The notes below the pieces were generated by a model. The model was not told the DNA's origin. It searched no databases and worked only from the letters and a program-made list of their open reading frames with translations. From contig JAEDOB010000091.1 in assembly GCA_016302225.1 (NCBI GenBank), forward strand, positions 1 through 7,898: 7,898 nucleotides of DNA, written 5' to 3'. A program made the position numbers and the translations under genes. Positions 1 to 5,354 of this stretch are shown here, one piece after another (position 1 is the first letter of the stretch; the number at the start of each line of letters is the position of its first letter). Source of the stretch: Oscillospiraceae bacterium. Lineage in GTDB: Bacteria > Bacillota > Clostridia > Oscillospirales > Ruminococcaceae.

Positions 1-58
1 AAGTACGGACAATGGAGAAAAATTTTCATTTTTGCCGAAAAAAGGGGCTTCTTCACTT

Positions 59-87
59 ATTATACAGCCGAATTATCGTATTGTCAA
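59..87 (-). promoter_or_regulatory. Perfect consensus sigma-A promoter pointing out of the window
   Basis: On the minus strand TTGACA (82-87) is followed by exactly 17 bases and TATAAT (59-64), a 12/12 match to the vegetative consensus with optimal spacing. The start of transcription should be near position 52, so the transcript runs leftward and leaves the window after about 50 bases. It lies just beyond the terminator of the SBP gene, so it starts a new unit and does not belong to the SBP. No ribosome binding site or convincing ORF is seen in the 50 transcribed bases. The product is unknown; a strong stable-RNA or housekeeping gene would fit such a promoter, but that is inference. Confidence 0.8.
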
Positions 88-116
88 CCGTTCTGAGATG
101 ACAATTAACAAATTTC

Positions 117-165
117 CATAAAAAAGACCTCGCCCCCACTGCAAAATGCGGTGAGGGCGGGATCT
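117..165 (-). terminator. Rho-independent terminator of the SBP gene
   Basis: The core arms 131-142 and 148-159 form a GC-rich 12-bp stem with one C/A mismatch and one G-T wobble around the loop AAAAT. The stem can be extended outwards to 125-165 with another mismatch. Read on the minus strand the hairpin is followed by a run of six T (125-120). There is no T-run on the plus-strand side, so it acts leftward. It lies about 42 bases beyond the SBP stop codon. Confidence 0.88.
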
Positions 166-206
166 CAATGATTCAGGAGTATTTCAAAAAATTGAATAAT
201 TCTTGG

Positions 207-1625
207 TTATGACATAGCTTCGATCTTCTTGTTCAGCTCGTCGACAGAGGACTGGACTGCTCCGCTGATCTCTTCTCTTGTGGTTGCCCAGTCCTTACCG
301 TTGAAGGAAGCCTGCTTGATGCTGTCATCAACGATGTTTGCGTAATCCCTGGGAATACCCATGTGCAGGCTGACAACGGGGTTTGCATCGGTAAGCTCTC
401 TTACCTTGTACCACATCTCGAACATCTCATCGGTCCAGCCGTAATCCTCACGGTACTGCTTTTCGGTGATAGCGAGGGACTTTTCGTCCTTTTCGGCAAT
501 AAGCTTGCACTTGATGAATGCAGCTGCGCCTTCGGGATTGCCTGCGCCCTTGCAGAGAGCGTATGCGTCCATATTTGCGGGGAGATAGTACTTGTCCGCT
601 TCGGGGTCCTTGGGCATGGGAACGAACATTATCTCATCGGGCTTACCGAACTTGGAGAGGTCTGCTTCCCACAGTGCCCATGTTGCGCAGGGCCAGAAGA
701 GAGTCTTGCCTTCGCTGATACGAGAGGGCTGCTCTGTCCAGTCAAACTCGGGTTTGGGCAGGGGAAGGTCGTTCTTCTTCAGGTCGTACATGAAATTCTC
801 GGCACGTTCAACGGCTTCGCTTGTGAGGTTGCTCTTAACAAGACCGTTTTCCATGCTTATGGGAGCTGTGCCTGTTGTAAGTACAAACTGAGTTTCAAAA
901 TACCAGCTGTCGTAGGCGAACTTGTCGTCCTCTCTGCTGCAGTAGTCAAAGCACATCTGCTTGAAGGTGTCCCATGTCCAATTGCCTGCTTCAAACAGCT
1001 CCTTGGGGTCGTCCAGACCGTTCTCCTCAATGGTGCGCTTGTTGTAGATCATCAGGCACTTGGAGTCGGTTGCAACGGGTGCAACGTAGTGCTTGCCGCC
1101 CATAACGTGGAAATCAGCCAGCTTCTTTGTACCCTCTGTCCAGAGGTCGCTGTCGAAATCCAGATAATCATCAAAGGGCTGGAACATTCCTTCAACAGCA
1201 CCGATGGGGAAGGTATCAAATTCCTGAGCGGGGAACAGGTCGGGAGCAGTACCTGCCAGAACCAGGTTAGCAAGGTCGGTGTAGCGGTTCTCCCATGTTG
1301 TGGGGATCCATTCAACGCTTCCGCCGTACTTGGACTCGAACAGCTCCAGAGCGAACAGCTTGGGCTTGCCGTTGTCGGGGTTGATGTCGTAGGTAGCGAG
1401 CCACTTGATATTGCCGACGTTTTGGTTCTCGTCCTCGCCGATTTCAACCTCCTCAACAGCAGCCTTATCCTCCTCGTCAAGCTCCTTGGGAGCGGTGGTG
1501 GTGGTTGCTTCGGTGGTGGTCGCTGCGGTCGTTTCCTGAGTGCTGCCGTTTGAACCGCAGGCAGTCAGTGAGCCAACAAGTGCGATCGCCGAAATGAGGG
1601 CTAAGGTTCTTTTTGCGTTTTTCAT
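207..1625 (-). CDS. ABC-transporter extracellular solute-binding lipoprotein (sugar type, family 1)
   Basis: A 472-residue lipoprotein that should capture a sugar or oligosaccharide at the cell surface for an ABC importer. It begins with a basic n-region and hydrophobic stretch ending in the lipobox LTAC, with lipidated Cys23. A Thr/Glu/Ala-rich linker (about residues 27-48) precedes the globular part. The body has the pattern of family 1 sugar-binding proteins: an N-lobe with NLVLAGTAPDLF (a binding-protein signature around residues 120-131), then IYNKRTIEENGL, NWTWDTFKQM and a C-terminal NPEGAAAFIKC. Length is normal for the family. The ATG start has AAGGAGA six bases upstream. The gene stands alone between a promoter region and a terminator; no permease or ATPase gene is in the window. 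It is divergent from an AraC regulator and two genes away from a lichenase, so beta-glucan oligosaccharides are a reasonable but unproven ligand. Confidence 0.9.
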   Translation of the reverse strand: MKNAKRTLALISAIALVGSLTACGSNGSTQETTAATTTEATTTTAPKELDEEDKAAVEEVEIGEDENQNVGNIKWLATYDINPDNGKPKLFALELFESKYGGSVEWIPTTWENRYTDLANLVLAGTAPDLFPAQEFDTFPIGAVEGMFQPFDDYLDFDSDLWTEGTKKLADFHVMGGKHYVAPVATDSKCLMIYNKRTIEENGLDDPKELFEAGNWTWDTFKQMCFDYCSREDDKFAYDSWYFETQFVLTTGTAPISMENGLVKSNLTSEAVERAENFMYDLKKNDLPLPKPEFDWTEQPSRISEGKTLFWPCATWALWEADLSKFGKPDEIMFVPMPKDPEADKYYLPANMDAYALCKGAGNPEGAAAFIKCKLIAEKDEKSLAITEKQYREDYGWTDEMFEMWYKVRELTDANPVVSLHMGIPRDYANIVDDSIKQASFNGKDWATTREEISGAVQSSVDELNKKIEAMS

Positions 1626-1660
1626 AAAAATTCTCCTTCATCAAAGTTGTTTTTGGTTTG

Positions 1661-1674
1661 CGTTACCGTTTTCG
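1661..1674 (-). promoter_or_regulatory. Possible LacI/CcpA-type operator (cre-like) in the SBP leader
   Basis: On the minus strand the 14-mer CGAAAACGGTAACG matches the cre pattern TGWNANCGNTNNCA at 12 of 14 positions, failing only at the first and last base. It keeps the central CG and partial dyad symmetry of LacI-family operators. It lies just downstream of the predicted transcription start of the SBP gene (about +2 to +15), where a repressor could block RNA polymerase. The match is degenerate and single, so carbon-catabolite control of the SBP is only suggested. Confidence 0.35.
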
Positions 1675-1682
1675 TTGTATTA

Positions 1683-1691
1683 AATATAACA
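1683..1691 (-). promoter_or_regulatory. Extended -10 promoter of the SBP gene
   Basis: The minus strand reads TGTTATATT, an extended -10 (TGn + TATATT, 5/6 to consensus), placing the start of transcription near 1676. That leaves a leader of about 50 bases ending in the AAGGAGA site. The hexamer at the -35 distance (1706-1711, TATTAT on this strand) does not resemble TTGACA, so the promoter probably needs an activator. The direct repeat at 1712-1742 lies immediately upstream. Confidence 0.5.
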
Positions 1692-1711
1692 CGTAAACGG
1701 GGAGAATAATA

Positions 1712-1742
1712 TCATAATCTTGACTTATGTTTCATAATTTTG
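1712..1742. promoter_or_regulatory. Direct repeat TCATAATYTTG with 20-bp spacing, candidate AraC-type operator
   Basis: TCATAATCTTG (1712-1722) and TCATAATTTTG (1732-1742) match at 10 of 11 positions and start exactly 20 bp apart, about two helical turns. AraC-family proteins classically bind direct repeats with this kind of spacing, because each monomer has two helix-turn-helix motifs. The left copy abuts the -35 position of the leftward SBP promoter and the right copy abuts the -35 (1743-1748) of the rightward AraC promoter. A bound dimer could touch polymerase at either one. Binding by the neighbouring regulator is inference. Confidence 0.5.
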
Positions 1743-1771
1743 TTGCAATTTGTTGAGAAATGTGGTATAAT
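1743..1771 (+). promoter_or_regulatory. Promoter of the AraC-family regulator gene
   Basis: TTGCAA (1743-1748, 4/6) is followed by a 17-base spacer and the perfect -10 TATAAT (1766-1771), extended by TG at 1763-1764. Transcription should start near 1778, giving a leader of about 80 bases. The leader carries an AT-only hairpin (TTTATT 1792-1797 with AATAAA 1802-1807) and the heptamer repeats at 1811-1838. Some models place a TTG start at 1740, inside this promoter, which argues against that start. Confidence 0.75.
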
Positions 1772-1810
1772 AGCATCAGAAAAATTATTTGTTTATTTGC
1801 CAATAAATTC

Positions 1811-1838
1811 AACACTTAACACTCATCACTCATCACTA
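1811..1838 (+). repeat. Four imperfect tandem heptamers in the regulator leader
   Basis: AACACTT, AACACTC, ATCACTC and ATCACTA follow one another without a gap. All share the pattern AnCACTn. They lie in the untranslated leader, just before the ribosome binding site at 1842-1848. Such short tandem units can change in copy number by slippage, which here would change leader length but not a reading frame, since the coding start is at 1860. Confidence 0.6.
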
Positions 1839-1859
1839 AGCAGAAGGACGGTGCCAATT

Positions 1860-2597
1860 ATGTCCCAATCGGAAAAAGAGCTTACCTATAAGGCTTTTAT
1901 GAACCGTGAATACTCCTTCGCACATTCTCCCTTTGAAAAGGAGTTTGAATTCTACGACTGCGTGAAAAACGGCGATACGGAGGGGGTAAAGCGGGTCATG
2001 ACGCCTCTGGGCAGCAGCGGCGCAGGCATTTTGTCCGAGGACCCCGTGCGAAATCTGAAATACCATTTTATTGTTACCATTGCACTTATAACACGATTTT
2101 GCGTTGAAGGCGGGCTGGAAATGGAAACGGCATACACCCTCAGCGACCTGTACATAATGAAGGCTGACAAGTGCACAAGGGCGGAGGAGATACACGAGCT
2201 GCATTCCGAAGCGGTGCTGGAGTTTACCCGACAGATGAAGAAGGTTTCCCGAGGATTTATGTATTCAAAGCCTGTTATTATGACTATGGACTATGTTTAC
2301 GACCATCTGCATTCAAAGATCTCCGAGGAGGACATTGCGGAGCACGTTTCCCTGAGTACGTCCTATCTTTCGCGGCTGTTTAAAAAGGAGGTGGGCGTTA
2401 CCATCAGCACATATATTTCCGTAAAGCGTGTGGAAACGGCGCAGAATATGCTGAAATACTCCGATTTTCCGTCCCTTGACATTGCAAATTATCTGGCGTT
2501 TACCTCCCACAGCCATTTTATAAGTGTGTTCAAAAAATACACGGGAATGACGCCCAATGAATTCCGCAAAAAGTATTACCGCTCCAATTGGGGATAA
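1860..2597 (+). CDS. AraC-family transcriptional regulator
   Basis: A 245-residue DNA-binding regulator. Residues 142-240 form the AraC-type DNA-binding domain with two helix-turn-helix motifs. The first is centred on ISEEDIAEHVSLSTSYLSRLFKKEVG; the second includes LDIANYLAFTSHSHFISVFKKYTGMTPNEFRK, with the classic F..VFKKYTGMTPNEFRK recognition end. The N-terminal half (residues 17-128) is not a sugar-binding cupin. It is a helical domain seen in many Clostridia AraC proteins, with FYDCVKNGD, DPVRNLKYHF, ALITRFCVEGG and AYTLSDLYI. Its ligand is unknown. ATG at 1860 was chosen because AGAAGGA lies 11 bases upstream and a TTG at 1740 would overlap the promoter. It is divergent from the SBP gene and 90 bases ahead of the lichenase gene in the same direction, so both are likely targets. 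No terminator with a T-run follows, so some read-through into the lichenase gene is possible. Confidence 0.92.
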   Translation: MSQSEKELTYKAFMNREYSFAHSPFEKEFEFYDCVKNGDTEGVKRVMTPLGSSGAGILSEDPVRNLKYHFIVTIALITRFCVEGGLEMETAYTLSDLYIMKADKCTRAEEIHELHSEAVLEFTRQMKKVSRGFMYSKPVIMTMDYVYDHLHSKISEEDIAEHVSLSTSYLSRLFKKEVGVTISTYISVKRVETAQNMLKYSDFPSLDIANYLAFTSHSHFISVFKKYTGMTPNEFRKKYYRSNWG

Positions 2598-2646
2598 AAT
2601 AGTGCTATTTACGACAAAAAAGTGATATATTTTTCACGAACAAAAA
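2597..2646 (+). promoter_or_regulatory. Repeat-rich putative operator of the lichenase gene
   Basis: Two related blocks lie in tandem. Block one (2601-2620) starts AGTGCTATTT and ends ACGACAAAAA; block two (2621-2646) starts AGTGATATAT and ends ACGAACAAAAA with six extra bases inside. The AGTGnTATnT half-sites are 20 bp apart, again two helical turns, and the second overlaps the -35 position of the lichenase promoter. In addition AAATAG-TG-CTATTT (2597-2610) is a dyad and GTGA-N8-TCAC (2622-2637) another. The arrangement fits an AraC-type activator site, but AT-rich sequence makes chance similarity easier. Confidence 0.4.
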
Positions 2647-2648
2647 TG

Positions 2649-2654
2649 TATAAT
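2649..2654 (+). promoter_or_regulatory. -10 element of the lichenase promoter
   Basis: A perfect TATAAT lies 33 bases before the lichenase start codon, giving a start of transcription near 2661. No TTGACA-like hexamer is found at 16-18 bases upstream (2626-2631 reads TATATT), which suggests dependence on an activator bound at the repeats just upstream. Confidence 0.6.
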
Positions 2655-2687
2655 ACAGAAAAAACAATGAAAAGGGAGTATTTTGTT

Positions 2688-3464
2688 ATGAAAAAAAGTG
2701 TTATTGCAAAGCCGATTACCGTTTTGCTTGCCTGTGCGGTGCTGTTTTGTTCCTGCGGCAATTCAAATGCGGACACAAATTCCGCCGAAGCTTCTGCTGT
2801 TACCGAGGCTGCTGCGGACATTTCCTTTGTAGACCTTTCAAAGGGTGCGTCCGAGCTTTTTGAGCCTGCCGACGGGTGGTGCAACGGAAGTATGTTCAAT
2901 GTCACATGGAGAAAGGACAACTGCACCTTTGAGGACGGCAAAATGCAGCTTATAATCGACAAGGACAAAACTCCGGTCGCCGTTCCCTATTCGGGCGGAG
3001 AATACCGTTCAAAGGAATTTTACGGTTACGGACGCTATGAGGTCAGAATGAAGGCTATCAAAAATGACGGCGTTGTGTCCTCCTTCTTTACATATACGGG
3101 TCCCTCCGACGGAAATCCGTGGGACGAGATAGACATCGAGATACTGGGCAAGGACACTGCTAAGGTGCAGTTCAACTATTTCACAAACGGCGTCGGCGGA
3201 CACGAATATATGTATGATTTGGGCTTTGACGCTTCGGAGGATTTCCACAGCTACGCCTTTGAGTGGCATAAGGACAAAATAGTGTGGTTCGTGGACGGAG
3301 TTGAGGTCTACACCGCCGACAAAAATATTCCCGTTACCGAAGGCAAAATTATGATGAACGCATGGTGCGGAACGGGCGTTGACGGCTGGCTGAAAGCCTT
3401 TGATGACAGCAAGCTGCCCCTTACCGCCGAATATGAAAGCATTTCCTTTGTTCCTTTTGAATAA
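2688..3464 (+). CDS. GH16 lichenase (endo-beta-1,3-1,4-glucanase), lipoprotein
   Basis: A 258-residue secreted glycoside hydrolase that should cut beta-1,4 bonds next to beta-1,3 bonds in cereal mixed-linkage glucan (lichenase, EC 3.2.1.73). Residues 136-175 resemble Bacillus lichenase (BglS/LicB type): NPWDEIDIEILGKD followed by KVQFNYFTNGVGGHE. The GH16 motif gives nucleophile Glu147, helper Asp149 and acid/base Glu151. Substrate-site aromatics and IMMNAWCGTGVDGWL (residues 221-235) are also present. Residues 1-23 are a lipoprotein signal ending FCSC, so Cys23 should anchor the enzyme outside the membrane; a short Ala/Ser/Thr linker follows to about residue 44. ATG at 2688 is preferred because AAAGGGAG lies nine bases upstream; in-frame starts further up overlap the -10. 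There is no carbohydrate-binding or dockerin domain. Regulation by the upstream AraC protein is inferred from adjacency. Confidence 0.93.
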   Translation: MKKSVIAKPITVLLACAVLFCSCGNSNADTNSAEASAVTEAAADISFVDLSKGASELFEPADGWCNGSMFNVTWRKDNCTFEDGKMQLIIDKDKTPVAVPYSGGEYRSKEFYGYGRYEVRMKAIKNDGVVSSFFTYTGPSDGNPWDEIDIEILGKDTAKVQFNYFTNGVGGHEYMYDLGFDASEDFHSYAFEWHKDKIVWFVDGVEVYTADKNIPVTEGKIMMNAWCGTGVDGWLKAFDDSKLPLTAEYESISFVPFE

Positions 3465-3501
3465 AAATTATCTCCTATGTCACGAAAAATATCAATTTAT
3501 G

Positions 3502-3510
3502 TGGTATAAT
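3502..3510 (+). promoter_or_regulatory. Extended -10 promoter of thioredoxin
   Basis: TGGTATAAT is an extended -10 with a perfect TATAAT at 3505-3510. The 13 bases 3499-3511 (ATGTGGTATAATA) are identical to the -10 region of the AraC gene at 1760-1772. No good -35 is seen 16-18 bases upstream. A second TATAAT at 3550-3555 also lacks a -35 and lies too close to the ribosome binding site to be preferred. Confidence 0.65.
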
Positions 3511-3586
3511 ACGAAAAACGAAGCATGGGATAGGCTCCGTAAAAACGGTTATAATAAATACATAAATGTTAAAGGAGGACACGAAA

Positions 3587-3895
3587 ATGTCTGCTGTTAA
3601 GATCGATTTGAACAATTTTAAGGCAGAGGTCATTGAATGTGACAAGCCTGTTATTCTGGATTTCTGGGCACCCTGGTGCGGTCCCTGCCGTATGGTCGGA
3701 CCTATTATGGACGAGATCGCCGACGAAAATCCCGATATTAAGGTGGGAAAGATAAATGTTGACGAGGAGCAGGAGCTTGCGCAGAAATTCGGCGTAATGA
3801 GCATTCCAAGCCTTTTCGTTATCAAGGGCGGTAAGGTCGTGGAACAGTCCGTGGGCGCAAAGCCAAAATCGCAGATACTTGCTATGGTAAAATAA
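3587..3895 (+). CDS. trxA: Thioredoxin
   Basis: A 102-residue cytoplasmic thioredoxin, the usual size for the family, which reduces disulfides in target proteins. The redox motif is WCGPC (Cys31 and Cys34) after FWAP, with the buried Asp25 of the fold. The KINVDEE strand region and the cis-proline Pro74 in MSIPSLFVIKGGK complete the active site. ATG at 3587 has a very strong AAAGGAGG eight bases upstream; an earlier start at 3566 lies ahead of that site and is rejected. The gene has its own extended -10 promoter and its own terminator, so it is probably expressed alone. No thioredoxin reductase gene is nearby. No functional link to the sugar genes is seen; the placement looks incidental. Confidence 0.96.
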   Translation: MSAVKIDLNNFKAEVIECDKPVILDFWAPWCGPCRMVGPIMDEIADENPDIKVGKINVDEEQELAQKFGVMSIPSLFVIKGGKVVEQSVGAKPKSQILAMVK

Positions 3896-3899
3896 TTTT

Positions 3900-3927
3900 A
3901 GGAGCTGCTTTAGGCGGCTCCTTTTTT
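3900..3927 (+). terminator. Rho-independent terminator of thioredoxin
   Basis: AGGAGCTGC (3900-3908) pairs with GCGGCTCCT (3914-3922) over nine base pairs including one G-T, with loop TTTAG, followed directly by six T (3922-3927). It starts five bases after the stop codon. On the opposite strand the hairpin is followed only by a broken AT stretch, so any help in ending the convergent MATE transcript would be weak. Confidence 0.92.
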
Positions 3928-3930
3928 GCT

Positions 3931-3971
3931 GCGGTATTGGGAACCGTCAGTTTGATCATCGGTTCTGCCGC
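3931..3971 (-). other. Imperfect hairpin after the MATE gene
   Basis: GAACCG (3941-3946) pairs with CGGTTC (3960-3965), and an outer GCGG (3931-3934) pairs with CCGC (3968-3971) across a small bulge. It lies in the 73-base gap between the convergent thioredoxin terminator and the MATE stop codon. No T-run follows on the minus strand, so it is not a standard intrinsic terminator. It may stabilise the 3' end or aid termination in combination with the neighbouring hairpin. Confidence 0.35.
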
Positions 3972-4000
3972 TTGAGTGATGTATTTATGTGGGAGAACGC

Positions 4001-5353
4001 CTATTGATCGTTATGAACTACTGTTTTGCTTCTCCACCTGCCGCTTTTATAACGGATAACGCTGATCATTGATGCAGCAAACCAAGTGAAGCAGGTGGTT
4101 AGCCATATGCCCCAATATCCGATCATGGGAACAGAAGTGAGCAGGAGAGATAAGCCGATGCGGCAGATGACCTCCGCTGTTCCGTTTACAAGGGCGTAAC
4201 CCGTATCTCCCGCACCGTTCAGAAAGCCTCTGGAGATATGTATAATACCCAGCGCCCAATAAAATGCCGATGTGAGAACGATCGCCTTTGCTGCAATGTC
4301 AATTACTTCACCGTTTGTTACGAAGCAGCCCACAATATTTCTGCCAAACAGGGAAAATACCGCAAGCACAGCAAAGGCGAAAATTACGGCTATTTTTATT
4401 CCCGAGTGCAGCCCCGTTACAGCACGTTTCTCCTTTCCTGCGCCGATATTCTGTCCCGTAAATGTGGATACGGCGGCGTTCAGCGAGGAAAACGGCTGCT
4501 GGACGAACTGCTCGATCCTCATAGAAACTGTGTATGCCGCCATGACCGTTTCACCAAAGCCGTTGGTCACTCTTTGCAGTGCTACCATTGAAACGGAGAT
4601 CAGCCCGTTTTGTGCGGCTATGGGCACGCCTGTGGAGATACACCGAAGCATCATATTTTTGTCGGGAATAATATCCTTACGGGAAAGACCTATTTCCTTG
4701 TTTCTGTAAAAGCTGTATATAATACATGCCAATGCGGAAAAGCCCTGAGCAAGCACTGTTGCCCATGCCGCTCCCTCAACTCCCGTTTTGAATACCATAA
4801 CAAAAAGCATATCCAGCCCGGCATTCAGAAGGCTTGCCGCACCAAGGAATATAAGCGGTGTTTTTGAATCGCCGATCGCCCTCATAACAGCGTTTATCCA
4901 GTTGTAAGCCGCCACTGCAGCGGTTCCGCCGCAGGCTATCCTCATATATGCGGTCGAATCGTTTATCAATTTGTCGGGCACATTCAGCATGACAAGCACA
5001 GCCCTTGCCGCAATAACGCCGACAATACTTATCAGCACTCCGAATATCAGCGTAACAAGTGCCGAATTAAAAATTGCGGACTTCATGCGCTTTATATCTC
5101 CCGCACCGAAAAGCTGCGATATTATAACACCTGCGCCAATAGACAGACCGATGCACAGCGTATAAAACAGATAGGTTATAGAGCCTGTCGCACCTACGGC
5201 AGCAAGTGCATCATCGCCTAAATAGCGTCCTACTATCATTGTGTCAACTATATTGTAGGTCTGCTGGAGCAGATTTCCGCCCAGAAGCGGCAGAGCAAAG
5301 CTTACGATAAGCCCCGTTTCGCTGCCCGAGGTCATATTTTTTGAATTATTCAT
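4001..5353 (-). CDS. MATE-family efflux transporter
   Basis: A 450-residue integral membrane protein with the hydrophobic pattern of about 12 transmembrane helices, as expected for MATE exporters, which use a Na+ or H+ gradient to expel organic compounds. Family features include the N-terminal PLLGGNLLQQTYNIVDTMIVGRYLG (residues about 18-42), GLSIGAGVIISQLFGAGD in the first half and the matching second-half stretch FSSLNAAVSTFTGQNIGAGKE. The two halves repeat each other as usual. The tail is short and basic. Its ATG follows the GH59 stop codon after a single base (TAATATG), and AGGGGAAG at 5364-5371, inside the end of the GH59 gene, serves as ribosome site. It is therefore co-transcribed and probably translationally coupled. 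The substrate cannot be read from sequence; a drug, toxic aglycone or metabolite are all possible, and MATE-like sugar or flippase roles cannot be excluded. Confidence 0.93.
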   Translation of the reverse strand: MNNSKNMTSGSETGLIVSFALPLLGGNLLQQTYNIVDTMIVGRYLGDDALAAVGATGSITYLFYTLCIGLSIGAGVIISQLFGAGDIKRMKSAIFNSALVTLIFGVLISIVGVIAARAVLVMLNVPDKLINDSTAYMRIACGGTAAVAAYNWINAVMRAIGDSKTPLIFLGAASLLNAGLDMLFVMVFKTGVEGAAWATVLAQGFSALACIIYSFYRNKEIGLSRKDIIPDKNMMLRCISTGVPIAAQNGLISVSMVALQRVTNGFGETVMAAYTVSMRIEQFVQQPFSSLNAAVSTFTGQNIGAGKEKRAVTGLHSGIKIAVIFAFAVLAVFSLFGRNIVGCFVTNGEVIDIAAKAIVLTSAFYWALGIIHISRGFLNGAGDTGYALVNGTAEVICRIGLSLLLTSVPMIGYWGIWLTTCFTWFAASMISVIRYKSGRWRSKTVVHNDQ

Positions 5354-5354
5354 A

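Noticed and set aside
363..1553. Long plus-strand open frame (396 codons) opposite the SBP gene
   Set aside because: It is antisense to a clear lipoprotein gene. Its composition (Gly, Cys, Val and Leu runs, with a Gly tract opposite the Thr linker codons) is a by-product of SBP codon use, and it has no ribosome binding site.
1811..1838. CRISPR-like array
   Set aside because: The units are seven bases long, contiguous and without spacers.
1740..1859. N-terminal extension of the AraC regulator from a TTG codon
   Set aside because: It would start upstream of the -35/-10 promoter, translate the heptamer repeats and lacks a Shine-Dalgarno sequence. ATG at 1860 has one.
2622..2687. N-terminal extension of the lichenase
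   Set aside because: It overlaps the -10 element and would bury the lipoprotein signal behind charged residues. ATG at 2688 has AAAGGGAG and gives a proper signal peptide.
3464..3895. Lichenase-thioredoxin operon
   Set aside because: Thioredoxin has its own extended -10 and a 122-base gap separates the genes. Read-through is possible because no terminator is seen after the lichenase, but a functional operon is not supported.
3931..3971. Intrinsic terminator for the MATE gene
   Set aside because: The hairpin is interrupted by a bulge and a long loop, and no T-run follows on the minus strand, so it is listed only as a hairpin.
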